Source: Bacteroidales bacterium
GTDB taxonomy: Bacteria; Bacteroidota; Bacteroidia; Bacteroidales; F082
Length of the DNA stretch: 40,213 nucleotides
Direction of reading: 5' to 3'
NCBI GenBank assembly: GCA_013141455.1
Contig: JABFQW010000087.1
Location: forward strand, 1-40,213
Both the position numbers and the translations under genes were made by a program. The notes under the pieces are model-generated. The model searched no databases and was not told where the DNA came from. It saw only the letters and a program-made list of their open reading frames with translations. Below, in pieces: positions 27,205 through 38,043 of this stretch (its first letter is position 1; each line of letters opens with the position of its first letter).

Positions 27205-30200
27205 ATGTTTACCAATCGACTGAGTTGTGTTTCGTTATGTATGATTTTCATGAGCCTCTGGTTAGTGAATACGATGAATGCACAACAAAATATTCATTCT
27301 GATTCCAGAATTTACGATGAAACTCCATTGGAGTTTACCTCAGAGTCGGTATTGAATAAAGGGGATTGGTTTAAGTTACGTATCATTGAATCTGGTATTT
27401 ATAAAATTACTTATACTGATATTCTCAATCTTGGCCTCGATCCTTCAGGCATTGACCCAACGAAAATTGGTATCTTTTTTAACGGTAACGGCATGCTTCC
27501 CGAGGGTAATGACAAGAGTCGGCATGATGATTTATATGAAAATGACATTTTTGTATCAGGCGAAGAGGATGGCATTTTCAACACCAACGATTATGTACTT
27601 TTTTACGGGTCGGGACAAACAAAATGGAAATACAATTTACTTTCTTCCCATTTCGAGCACGAGATTAATCCTTATTCCGATACCTCTTTTTATTTCCTTA
27701 CGTTCAACCGGCAATCAAACGGAAAACGAATCGTACAAAAAGTGCAAACCAATACCGAATCTAACAAACATTTCAATCAATTTCTTGATTATCAATATCA
27801 TGAAATCGATTCGGTTAACCTGATTCTCTCGGGAAGACAATGGTATGGTGAAGAGTTTTCGATAAATGATGCGAATAAACAATTCGATTTTGTATTCCCA
27901 AATCTTGTAAAGGAGCGTAAAGCCTATATAAGATATGAAATCGTTGGCCGATCGATAGCCGAAGATGTGTATTTCAGCCTGAAAGCCAATGATGAAACCT
28001 TGTTCGATTCAGTATTGATAGCCAAACTTTCACCCGATAGTCAGATACATGCCCGTGAAAGCAATAAAAATGCTGAATTTTCATCGGCATCGGATAATAT
28101 AAGGATTTCGATACCATTTTTATCAAAAGAGGGAAGTTCAAGGGCCTGGCTCAACTACCTCCGTATAAATGCCTGGAGATGGCTGGTTTATAACAATGAA
28201 CCGCTGTTTTTCAGTAATCCCGATTCGAAAGGAAGTGGTTCGATCAGCACATTCAGCATTGCCAGCTCAAATCCGAATCTGATGTTATGGGATATTACAA
28301 ATCCGTTAAAACCTTCGATTCAGCAGTACAACTATCTCACCGATTCGATTAAATTCAGCATTGAAACGGATACAATGCGTCAATACTTGCTACTTGACGA
28401 AAGTCATATCAAAGCTGTTGTTGCATTTAACAAAATCCCAAACCAGGACCTGCACAGCATAAGCAATTGCGAAATGCTTATTGTTACCGATATGCGGTTT
28501 ATAGATGAGGCAAACGAAATCAAAAATATTCATTACGTTGAGGATAATATTGATTGTGTTGTAACCGACATTAAACAAATTTACAATGAGTTTGGTTGTG
28601 GCACCTTAGACGCTACGGCCTTGCGCGATTTTATCAGGATGGTTTATGTTAAAAGTGACAAAAACCTGAAATATGTGCTGTTATTTGGTGATGCTTCCTA
28701 TGATTATAGAGATCGTATTTCGGGAAACAATAATATCGTACCCACTTATCAGTCAACAGCATCACTTATCGATACACGTAGTTTTCTAAGCGATGACTAT
28801 TTTGGATTGATGGATGTGACTGAAGGCGATGCGATGAGCGGATCGCTCGACCTTGGAATCGGACGACTTCCTGTTTCAACCGTGGAAGAAGCACAAACGG
28901 TGGTAAATAAAATACAGCAATATATTTCCGATGGCACCGAAATTAGTGGTGAATGGCGCAATAACATCACTTTTATTGCCGATGATGGAAATGGAAACCT
29001 GCATCTGGATCAGGCAGAAACTTTATCAAAACAGATTGATACGGCGCGTTTTGAAATGAATGTTACAAAGATTTATACCGACGCATACAAACGGGTAAGT
29101 GTCACAGGTGGTTATCGCTATCCTGATGCTACCATTGCATTACATAATAAAATTGAAGAGGGCTCCCTTGTCGTCAATTACACAGGTCATGGAGGCATCA
29201 CCGGACTGACAGATGAAAAATTATTTACCATTGCTGATATAACCTCACTGACAAACGGAAAGAAGATGCCTTTTTTTATCACAGCAACCTGCGAATTCAG
29301 CCGCTTCGACAATCCTAAGTTTGTTTCTGCCGGCGAGCGTCTGCTCATGCAGCCCAATGGTGGTGCTATTGCAATGATGACCACCACACGTGTGGCTTTC
29401 TCCCATTCAAATTTTGCCCTTAACCGCAAACTCTATAATGCCGTATTCGATCGCAGTGATGTTGAATTCAAACGCCTCGGCGATATCATAAGGTTGGCAA
29501 AATCTCCGGCAAATGAGAATATCTACAATTTCACCTTGTTGGGCGATCCTGCCTTACGATTAAATTACCCGGCAAAAAAAATCATCACCACACTATTTAA
29601 TGGTCAGGCGCCAAATAAAATGGAGTCAGATACAGTACACGCCATGTCGGGCATCAGCATTGAAGGTAAAATAGTGGACTTCGAAGGTGTTGAAGTAAGT
29701 AACTTCAATGGTTTTCTCGATATTAAAATGTTCGATAAGAAAACAACTTACCGCACTTTGGCAAACGACCAGACGAGTAATGCTGTGAACTTTACTTATT
29801 TTAATAAACTACTTTTTAAAGGCAGGGTTTCGGTAATCAATGGCAAATTCAAAGCTGAATTTTTACTTCCAAAAGATCTTTCATACAATTACGGAAATGC
29901 GAAAATCAGTTATTATGCGGTGGATACTTCCATTTTCGATGATGCTACCGGTGCTTATAGCAACTTAATTGTGGGCGGCATTGATGAAAAGGTGACTGTT
30001 GATGAAAAAGGACCCGACATTACAATGTTTCTCAACAGAAGTGATTTTGTTTCTGGTGGGGTCACACTCCCTGATCCGGTGTTATATGCGCAGATATCAG
30101 ACCCTCAGGGAGTAAATTACCTCGGGACTTCCATCGGTCGCGATATTGTTCTTACTATTGATGGACTGACATCAAGTGCCGTTATTCTTAATAATTATTA

Positions 30201-30663
30201 TCAGGCTGAGACCGATAATTTTGCCTCAGGAACAATCATGTATAATCTGAACAACTTACCCCTCGGCCCGCACACGCTCGAATTAAAAAGCTGGGATCTT
30301 CACAACAACTCCTCTACAAAAAGTATCGACTTTGTAATTGAAACATATGATGATCTGATGCTTACAAATGTATTAAATTATCCTAATCCCTTCAGTACCG
30401 AAACAAATTTTACGTTTCAGCACAACCAAAAGGATGGCATTTTTGATGTTGTGCTTGATATTTATACGCTTGCAGGCAAATGGGTTACAACGCTTCATGC
30501 AAAAGCAGCATCCAATTCCTCAACATCGTTACCGATTTCGTGGGATGGTAAAGATCATACCGGAGATAAAATAGATTCCGGAAGTTATGTGTACCGTATT
30601 CGTGTCACTGACGCTGATGGAAGACAATCAATCGTAAATCAAAAATTTGTATATATCAGATAA
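27205..30663 (+). CDS. Second PorU-like C25 peptidase, lacking the N-terminal domain
   Basis: This 1152-residue protein is a clear paralogue of the gene before it and very likely a peptidase. It has a signal peptide (about 1-26, ending MNA). The segment homologous to residues 166-180 of PorU starts at about residue 46, so about 120 N-terminal residues are missing. The peptidase domain is complete: GDASYDYRDR, GIGRLPVS, ADDGNGNLHL, catalytic His662 (TGHGGI) and Cys696 (TATCEF), and LLGDPALRLNYP. It also ends in a FlgD-like module (NYPNPFSTETNF). By eye the catalytic domains are about half identical. It lies between porU and porV in the same direction, so it should act with them at the cell surface, but its substrate is unknown. 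Confidence 0.85.
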   Translation: MFTNRLSCVSLCMIFMSLWLVNTMNAQQNIHSDSRIYDETPLEFTSESVLNKGDWFKLRIIESGIYKITYTDILNLGLDPSGIDPTKIGIFFNGNGMLPEGNDKSRHDDLYENDIFVSGEEDGIFNTNDYVLFYGSGQTKWKYNLLSSHFEHEINPYSDTSFYFLTFNRQSNGKRIVQKVQTNTESNKHFNQFLDYQYHEIDSVNLILSGRQWYGEEFSINDANKQFDFVFPNLVKERKAYIRYEIVGRSIAEDVYFSLKANDETLFDSVLIAKLSPDSQIHARESNKNAEFSSASDNIRISIPFLSKEGSSRAWLNYLRINAWRWLVYNNEPLFFSNPDSKGSGSISTFSIASSNPNLMLWDITNPLKPSIQQYNYLTDSIKFSIETDTMRQYLLLDESHIKAVVAFNKIPNQDLHSISNCEMLIVTDMRFIDEANEIKNIHYVEDNIDCVVTDIKQIYNEFGCGTLDATALRDFIRMVYVKSDKNLKYVLLFGDASYDYRDRISGNNNIVPTYQSTASLIDTRSFLSDDYFGLMDVTEGDAMSGSLDLGIGRLPVSTVEEAQTVVNKIQQYISDGTEISGEWRNNITFIADDGNGNLHLDQAETLSKQIDTARFEMNVTKIYTDAYKRVSVTGGYRYPDATIALHNKIEEGSLVVNYTGHGGITGLTDEKLFTIADITSLTNGKKMPFFITATCEFSRFDNPKFVSAGERLLMQPNGGAIAMMTTTRVAFSHSNFALNRKLYNAVFDRSDVEFKRLGDIIRLAKSPANENIYNFTLLGDPALRLNYPAKKIITTLFNGQAPNKMESDTVHAMSGISIEGKIVDFEGVEVSNFNGFLDIKMFDKKTTYRTLANDQTSNAVNFTYFNKLLFKGRVSVINGKFKAEFLLPKDLSYNYGNAKISYYAVDTSIFDDATGAYSNLIVGGIDEKVTVDEKGPDITMFLNRSDFVSGGVTLPDPVLYAQISDPQGVNYLGTSIGRDIVLTIDGLTSSAVILNNYYQAETDNFASGTIMYNLNNLPLGPHTLELKSWDLHNNSSTKSIDFVIETYDDLMLTNVLNYPNPFSTETNFTFQHNQKDGIFDVVLDIYTLAGKWVTTLHAKAASNSSTSLPISWDGKDHTGDKIDSGSYVYRIRVTDADGRQSIVNQKFVYIR

Positions 30664-30719
30664 ACAGTTGTTTGTAAATACATAATTGATACACAACAAT
30701 AATTCAAAAGATAAATCGT

Positions 30720-30727
30720 TAATTTTG
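30720..30727 (+). promoter_or_regulatory. Bacteroidota -7 promoter box TAATTTTG before porV
   Basis: TAATTTTG matches TAnnTTTG and lies 29 bases before the porV ATG, in the 93-base gap after the second porU-like gene. It could give porV extra transcription. A -33 element was not seen. Confidence 0.4.
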
Positions 30728-30756
30728 CAAATATTATCAATTTCAGTTAAATCTCT

Positions 30757-31983
30757 ATGAAGCTAAAAATTATAATCGTTTCCATTTTATTCCTTGGATT
30801 CATGCAAATGCAAGGCCAGCCCATAAACGGACAGGATAGTAACGCTGACCACATAAATGTGATCACCACAGCCGTTCCATTTTTAATGATTGCTCCGGAT
30901 GCACGTGCCGGTTCGATGGGTGATGCCGGTGTTTCGACCAAAGCAGATGTTTATTCAATGCACTGGAACCCGGCAAAATATGCCGTAATGGAATCAGACA
31001 TGAGTGTTGGCTTGTCGTATAGTCCCTGGCTCCGCAACCTGGTTCCTGATATGAATCTGGCCTATCTGGCATTCGCCAAAAGAATTGATAATATGTCAAC
31101 TTTTGCTGCCACATTACGCTATTTCACCTTAGGTAGCATCCAGTTTACCAATGACCAGGGAATAGAAATAGGTAATTATGACCCCAACGAATGGGCTGTT
31201 GACGCCACGTATTCACGTAAACTAACAGATAATTTATCGGGAGCTGTGAGCGGACGATTTATTTATTCAAACCTGACGCAGGGTCAGGATGTTCAGAGTA
31301 TTGAAACTTCGGCCGGATGGTCGATTGCTTCTGATGTTGCCGTTTTCTGGCAGAAAGATGTAAACTGGTTCCCGGATATATCTTCAAATTTCGCCTGGGG
31401 GATCAACATATCAAATATTGGTGCCAAAGTGGGCTATAGCCAATTTACTATAAAAAAGGATTTTATACCAACGAACCTTCGTTTTGGACCAACCCTCACC
31501 TTAGATATTGATGATTATAATACCATCGCTTTTTCGATTGATGTTAATAAGCTTCTCGTTCCATCACCACCTATATATCTGAGAGACTCTTTAGGACCAG
31601 TATTAATTGAAGGAACAGATGAGTATGTGATTGACAAAGGTATGACGGATGATGTTAGTGTTGTGAAAGGCATGGTACAATCATTTTACGATGCACCAGG
31701 TGGATTTGGTGAAGAAATGAGGGAATTAAGTTTTTCGGTAGCTACCGAATACTGGTACAACAAAGTTTTTGCCTTGAGGGGTGGTATGTTTTATGAAGAT
31801 GCCTCAAAAGGAAACCGCAAATTTTTCACCTTAGGCGCCGGATTACACTACAATGTTTTTGCATTAGACTTCTCTTATCTGATCCCTGTAAATTCAGGCA
31901 ATTCAACAGGTACCAACCCACTGCAAAACACGCTGCGATTCGCTCTCACCTTTGATCTGGCTGAAATGGGGAATAAGGAATAA
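30757..31983 (+). CDS. porV: T9SS outer-membrane protein PorV (LptO)
   Basis: This 408-residue protein has a signal peptide (about 1-20) and an outer-membrane beta-barrel of the FadL-like type. The stretch PDARAGSMGDAGVSTKADVY and the HWNPAKYA motif (about 46-75) are diagnostic of PorV. PorV shuttles cargo from the translocon to the PorU sortase and holds PorU on the surface. In several Bacteroidota porV is next to porU, as here. The gene ends the cluster; a strong terminator begins about 94 bases after its stop. Confidence 0.93.
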   Translation: MKLKIIIVSILFLGFMQMQGQPINGQDSNADHINVITTAVPFLMIAPDARAGSMGDAGVSTKADVYSMHWNPAKYAVMESDMSVGLSYSPWLRNLVPDMNLAYLAFAKRIDNMSTFAATLRYFTLGSIQFTNDQGIEIGNYDPNEWAVDATYSRKLTDNLSGAVSGRFIYSNLTQGQDVQSIETSAGWSIASDVAVFWQKDVNWFPDISSNFAWGINISNIGAKVGYSQFTIKKDFIPTNLRFGPTLTLDIDDYNTIAFSIDVNKLLVPSPPIYLRDSLGPVLIEGTDEYVIDKGMTDDVSVVKGMVQSFYDAPGGFGEEMRELSFSVATEYWYNKVFALRGGMFYEDASKGNRKFFTLGAGLHYNVFALDFSYLIPVNSGNSTGTNPLQNTLRFALTFDLAEMGNKE

Positions 31984-32076
31984 TTTGCATTACCCTGAAT
32001 GATTTATCTCACAAAACTGTCTCTATGCTGATCAGTTCGTGACATTTTTTACAACGAATAAGAAACTATATATCTC

Positions 32077-32107
32077 AAAAGTCCGGTATAAATGCCGGAC
32101 TTTTTTT
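32077..32107 (+). terminator. Intrinsic terminator after porV
   Basis: A GC-rich stem (GTCCGG / CCGGAC, extended by AAAA/TTTT pairing) with a loop of about 6 bases is followed by a seven-base T-run (32101-32107). It closes the porU-porU-like-porV unit. Confidence 0.85.
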
Positions 32108-32168
32108 GTAAAAAACAACAACACATGACAATAAAATATTCATTACGTGATGGTAAACCGAAAATAAC

Positions 32169-32191
32169 TACTTTTGCAGCCCCTTAAGGGG
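32169..32191 (+). promoter_or_regulatory. -7 box TACTTTTG plus palindrome at the ABC-F transcription start
   Basis: TACTTTTG (32169-32176) matches TAnnTTTG. Three bases further on, a perfect 12-base palindrome, CCCCTTAAGGGG (32180-32191), spans the expected transcription start. It could be a repressor site or form a hairpin at the RNA 5' end. Confidence 0.45.
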
Positions 32192-32226
32192 AATTGATCT
32201 ATCACGTATAATTAACACAAGATTAA

Positions 32227-33840
<1,614 letters not shown>

Positions 33841-33892
33841 AAAATACTCTTTTCTGAATTGATTGTCAAATGATCTAACGAATCAAACAAGC

Positions 33893-35320
33893 TTATTCCT
33901 CATCAAAAAAGTTGCCGATAAAACCTACCAGAAACAGTTTTTCGGTGGCCCGGGTAACCGCAGTATAAAGCCACCGCAGATAGTTACGGTCAATTTGCTC
34001 TACCTTACTGATTCCTGAATCGACAAACACTTGCGGCCATTGACCACCCTGGGTTTTATGACAGGTAAGCGCATAGGCAAACTTAACCTGCAAGGCATTG
34101 AAATACGGATTCGATTTCATCTTTTCGTAACGTTTGCGCCGCGTTGGAATATCAGTATAATCCTCTTCGACAGCAGAAGCAAGGCGTCCGAAATCTTTTT
34201 CACTTAAAGCAGCCTCGTCAATCATCAAGGTATCCAATAGCAATTTTACTTGTAATGACGGTTCATCGGGATAATCGAGCAAGGTGATTTCAGCATCGGC
34301 AAACCTAAAACCGTACATTTCCTCGATCCTGTTTATTTTTCGAAGAACTGCAATATCACCATTGGCAATAAAACCTCCCCCATCCTGATTTCCGAGCCAG
34401 TAATAATTGTTTTTTACGATCATGAGCAAATCGCCCGAAGAAATCTCTTCATCCAGACCCAAAACGCGTTGCCTTACTGCCTGATTAAACATATTTGCCC
34501 TACGGTTCGAGCGACAAACAATTACCGCTTTGGTATAATCTTTACCGCCAAAAGCTGAAATAATTAATTCTTCAAAGTCTTCAGCTTGTACACGAATGAT
34601 ATCATTAAATGAACCTAATTGAAAAAATGGCGTACTTACATCGTTTTGCAATAATTTGGTTCTGAGTGCGGTAGCATTGAATAGTATCCCCGATTCGAGT
34701 GACTGACGCATCACTTCGGTAAGTTCATATTGCGCAGCAGTAATGGAGTAAGCCGATTTCAGACTGTTCAAATTAAGTGCTGGACTCAATTCAAGCCCAA
34801 CGGGTGGTAATTGCGCGTTATCACCAATGAGCAGGATTTTACAATTCACCCCTTCAGAAACATATCGCATAAAGTCATCGAGCAGGTTATGATAACCAAA
34901 GGAGCCACTTTCGCTGCTGTTATCGCCAATCATGGATGCCTCATCCACAATAAACAAGGTATTACGATGTTTATTCTCAGCAAGATACATTTTAAAACCT
35001 TCATCAGGACTATTCACCTGATGATATATTTTCCGATGAATCGTTGAGGCTGGTTTTCCGGTATATGAATTCAATACCTTGGCAGCCCTGCCAGTAGGCG
35101 CCAATAGCACATATTTCATTCCAATGTTGGGGAGTACTTCAACAATACTTGCCACCATACTTGTTTTACCTGTTCCGGCGTAACCTTTCAACAGGTACAA
35201 GGGATTTGGTTTTTCGGATAACAAAAATGAAGCCAGATGCTGCATTACCAATTTTTGACCTTCGGTAGGTTCAAATTGGAAAGAATTTAAAAAAAGTCGA
35301 ATAACATGGCTGCGTTCCAT
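33893..35320 (-). CDS. RecD-like/Dda-type SF1B DNA helicase
   Basis: This 475-residue helicase has Walker A GYAGTGKTS (46-54), APTGRAAKVLN (motif Ia) and Walker B FIVDEASMIG (about 123-132). It also has GDNAQLPPVG (motif III), and near the C-terminus ALTCHKTQGGQW (417-428) and YTAVTRA (452-458), the UvrD_C_2 motifs V/VI. It lacks the N-terminal domains of full RecD2, so it is closest to short RecD-like or Dda-like 5'-3' helicases. No recB/recC genes are nearby. It starts three bases after the TamL-like gene stop on the same strand and is probably co-transcribed with it. Role in replication or repair is inferred. Confidence 0.9.
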   Translation of the reverse strand: MERSHVIRLFLNSFQFEPTEGQKLVMQHLASFLLSEKPNPLYLLKGYAGTGKTSMVASIVEVLPNIGMKYVLLAPTGRAAKVLNSYTGKPASTIHRKIYHQVNSPDEGFKMYLAENKHRNTLFIVDEASMIGDNSSESGSFGYHNLLDDFMRYVSEGVNCKILLIGDNAQLPPVGLELSPALNLNSLKSAYSITAAQYELTEVMRQSLESGILFNATALRTKLLQNDVSTPFFQLGSFNDIIRVQAEDFEELIISAFGGKDYTKAVIVCRSNRRANMFNQAVRQRVLGLDEEISSGDLLMIVKNNYYWLGNQDGGGFIANGDIAVLRKINRIEEMYGFRFADAEITLLDYPDEPSLQVKLLLDTLMIDEAALSEKDFGRLASAVEEDYTDIPTRRKRYEKMKSNPYFNALQVKFAYALTCHKTQGGQWPQVFVDSGISKVEQIDRNYLRWLYTAVTRATEKLFLVGFIGNFFDEE

Positions 35321-35323
35321 CGG

Positions 35324-37675
35324 TTAAAACGGATATCCGATTCCAAAATTGAATCTCGAATGTCGGAGTTGTAGTTTATCGATCATCCAACGGTCGCCAA
35401 AATCCCGTGAAGGATCGCGAAATGGTACTGCACCATCAATCCTGAAAATGAAAAACGAAAAATCGAGCCGAATACCAAAGCCTGCATCTACTGCAAGTTC
35501 ATTCTGAAAAGAGCCAAGATCAAATTGTCCGCCTGGCAAATAACTGCTTTCATTGATTGTCCAAATATTCCCAACATCCAAAAACAACGCACCTTTCAAT
35601 AAACTATATATCGGAAAACGATATTCTCCACTCGCTTCGAGCTGTATATCGCCGATCCGCTCAACTTTATTCGATCCATTATATGAACCCGGTCCAAGTT
35701 CGCGAAATTGCCATCCACGCATTCCATTTGCACCACCGGCATAAAAACTACGTTCGAAAGGCATCTCAAGCGAGTTACCGTAAGGCAGACCAGCACCAAT
35801 AATAGTTCTGAATACCAATCGGTTATTCTCGGTAAGCAAGCGATAATAACGAAAATCGAAATCAAACCTGAAGAATTGCGCATAGGTTACCCCCATGATC
35901 TGTCGCTGGTTGTTTGACGTATCAATCGGCAAACTTTTATTAAATAATGACAATCCGTTACCAGAGGATTCGAAATTTGCACGGAAATAGAAAAAATCAT
36001 TTATCTTATTGATATTCTGATTATTAAAAATAAAACTATATTTCAAACCAATGATTAAATGGTTCGAATACTGATCCTTTATCCTTTGATTTATTTCAAG
36101 ATTTAACTTTTCCTGAAATGCTGCACTCGGATTAACTTTCACCGAGTTTATATTTATTAAAGTCAATACATGCTGAACTGTTGGAGAAGCCATCCAATCG
36201 TAGCCAAACGATAAATTGACTATAAAACGGGAATAATTCAGGCGTTTTTGCGAATTGAAACCCGTAGTAATATTTGTTTTTGGCTGGTAATCGTTGATGA
36301 AATTTTTGAGGTAAACAGGGCTCAAAAATCGTGGAAAAAAGACGCTTGCGTCAATACCGAATTCAGTTGTATTAAATACATTATTTTCACTGCCCAAGGT
36401 ATCTAAGGAAATTTGCTGGGCTTCAATGCCTGCATTCGCACGTAACCTGAATTGCTCTGAACCTCTGAAAATATTCTTATTATGGAAAACAATATTTCCT
36501 TTGATACCCAAATCACCACTCGAGTTTGTCCCTTCCAGCTCAACCGCATAACCATTTAATGCATTACGCTGAAGTAAAATATTGCAATCGAGCCAGTTAC
36601 GGCCATCATTTTGAAAACGATGCGTTACTATACTTGTATCGAAAGTGATATTGCTGTTACCAAATATCCGAAAATTTGTCAGTCCCCGATAAGTATCCTT
36701 CACGTTCGAAACACTAAAGGCTTCATTATCCTTAATATGAATAATCTGATCGAAACGTTTGATATTTATCCTGGGATCGCCCGGATATATAAAATACTGG
36801 TTATGCATTTTGTTTTCATCCCGGCTATAAAGCTGTACCAATGTAGTATCAAAAGCTATTGAACTGTTTATAAACGGATTATAGAGCGGATGAATATTTA
36901 CCTGATTTATAAAATATCTTTTATGCGTAGTGATAAAAGGCTGTCCGGCTTCGCTAAGCATTTTGCTCTTTACATTCTCGATACGCATTTTAAGTGATGC
37001 CTTTCGTGACAATAAATTGGTATCAACGTCAAAATGGATATAATCAGAAGAGAAAAAATAATACCCGTTATTCTTTAGATAAGTTGCAATCCGGTCGCGC
37101 TCGTCACTCATCTTGTAAATATTCAATATGTCACCCGATTTTATCAGTGTGTTATTGTGAATCGATGTTACGAATCCTGCCAGTACGGTATCAGGTATCG
37201 TTTTCTCAATTTCTGAAATTGTGTAAGGCCATGATGCCTTCACATTAAAAATAAGTCTGGCTTTATGCTTTTCTATCTGAACATCAGGCGTTACAACAGC
37301 ATGCATATATCCAACATTTGCGAGATAACGCTGCATCTGCGCTGCATTTGATGAAGCTGTAAACTCATCATAATACAAAGGTTCGGTGCCTATTTTTTGA
37401 TGAATCCAGCGTAAGAAATTTCGTGATTTATATGGCTCAGTGATATAATAGGTCCACAGTTTGAATCGAATACCCAAAAAACTACGGCGGGGTTTATGAC
37501 TAACAAAACCGGATAGATCTGATTTAGTGAATGATGCTTTCTTATCATCAATTACTATTTCATTCTTAGTTATGAGGTAATGATTGGGTGGCACTAACCT
37601 CCTGGCTGTACATGAGGATAATACGAGCGAACCAAGCAGGAAATAGAAAATAAAATAAAAAAATCGTTTACCCAT
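35324..37675 (-). CDS. BamA/TamA-superfamily outer-membrane lipoprotein (TamL-like)
   Basis: This protein is about 783 residues from the ATG at 37675 (MGKRFFYFIF). The start was chosen because it opens directly on a lipoprotein signal, LVLSSC (Cys22). The frame is open to 37801, but that stretch precedes a -7 box at 37705-37712. Periplasmic POTRA-like domains cover about residues 28-400. The C-terminal Omp85 barrel includes RSFYAGGANGMRGWQFRELG, matching the VRGY-type motif of the family. It ends in GIGYPF, an aromatic C-terminus expected of barrel proteins. TamL replaces TamA in Bacteroidota as a lipid-anchored version and normally pairs with TamB. No tamB is beside it. Its job is outer-membrane protein insertion or lipid traffic. 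Confidence 0.82.
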   Translation of the reverse strand: MGKRFFYFIFYFLLGSLVLSSCTARRLVPPNHYLITKNEIVIDDKKASFTKSDLSGFVSHKPRRSFLGIRFKLWTYYITEPYKSRNFLRWIHQKIGTEPLYYDEFTASSNAAQMQRYLANVGYMHAVVTPDVQIEKHKARLIFNVKASWPYTISEIEKTIPDTVLAGFVTSIHNNTLIKSGDILNIYKMSDERDRIATYLKNNGYYFFSSDYIHFDVDTNLLSRKASLKMRIENVKSKMLSEAGQPFITTHKRYFINQVNIHPLYNPFINSSIAFDTTLVQLYSRDENKMHNQYFIYPGDPRINIKRFDQIIHIKDNEAFSVSNVKDTYRGLTNFRIFGNSNITFDTSIVTHRFQNDGRNWLDCNILLQRNALNGYAVELEGTNSSGDLGIKGNIVFHNKNIFRGSEQFRLRANAGIEAQQISLDTLGSENNVFNTTEFGIDASVFFPRFLSPVYLKNFINDYQPKTNITTGFNSQKRLNYSRFIVNLSFGYDWMASPTVQHVLTLININSVKVNPSAAFQEKLNLEINQRIKDQYSNHLIIGLKYSFIFNNQNINKINDFFYFRANFESSGNGLSLFNKSLPIDTSNNQRQIMGVTYAQFFRFDFDFRYYRLLTENNRLVFRTIIGAGLPYGNSLEMPFERSFYAGGANGMRGWQFRELGPGSYNGSNKVERIGDIQLEASGEYRFPIYSLLKGALFLDVGNIWTINESSYLPGGQFDLGSFQNELAVDAGFGIRLDFSFFIFRIDGAVPFRDPSRDFGDRWMIDKLQLRHSRFNFGIGYPF

Positions 37676-37704
37676 TTGATTGCGATAGCACTTATATGCC
37701 ATAG

Positions 37705-37712
37705 CAAATTTA
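37705..37712 (-). promoter_or_regulatory. Bacteroidota -7 promoter box TAAATTTG before the TamL-like gene
   Basis: The minus strand reads TAAATTTG, an exact TAnnTTTG match, 29 bases before the ATG at 37675. It supports the shorter start over the 37801 one. No -33 TTG was seen. Confidence 0.5.
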
Positions 37713-37910
37713 GAAATTTTTTGGTCTATCTGATCTGAATGCGTAATATCAAAGATTTTCAAATTTAAACCACTGTTTATATGTATTTTAAGAATCATCA
37801 TTACAATATCATCGCATCAAATGAAAAACATAAATCATCCATTCCATCACCATTTTTCGATTTTTCAGGTAAATAATAAAACCAAATAAAGCATACGTCT
37901 CGAAAATTCC

Positions 37911-37918
37911 TAAATTTG
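37911..37918 (+). promoter_or_regulatory. Bacteroidota -7 promoter box TAAATTTG before tRNA-Gly
   Basis: TAAATTTG lies 9 bases before the tRNA-Gly 5' end. This spacing fits a tRNA with a very short 5' leader. Confidence 0.55.
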
Positions 37919-37927
37919 CTCACAGAA

Positions 37928-38002
37928 GCGGGCATAGCTCAGTGGTAGAGCATTAGCTTCCCAAGCTGAGGGTCGTGGGTTCGAGCCCCATTGCCCGCTC
38001 CA
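37928..38002 (+). tRNA. tRNA-Gly (anticodon CCC), CCA encoded
   Basis: The sequence folds as a complete cloverleaf: acceptor GCGGGCA/TGCCCGC, D stem GCTC/GAGC, anticodon stem TTAGC/GCTGA, T stem GTGGG/CCCAT and T loop TTCGAGC. The anticodon loop TTCCCAA gives CCC, reading GGG (glycine). The 3' CCA is encoded in the DNA (38000-38002). A strong terminator follows five bases later. Confidence 0.95.
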
Positions 38003-38006
38003 TTTC

Positions 38007-38043
38007 AAAAACTCTCAGTAATTAATTGCTGAGAGTTTTTTTT
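38007..38043 (+). terminator. Intrinsic terminator after tRNA-Gly
   Basis: A 12-bp stem, AAAAACTCTCAG / CTGAGAGTTTTT, can be extended inward by three further pairs. It is followed by a T-run to 38043. It closes the tRNA-Gly unit and marks the 3' edge of the GIY-YIG remnant on the other strand. Confidence 0.85.
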
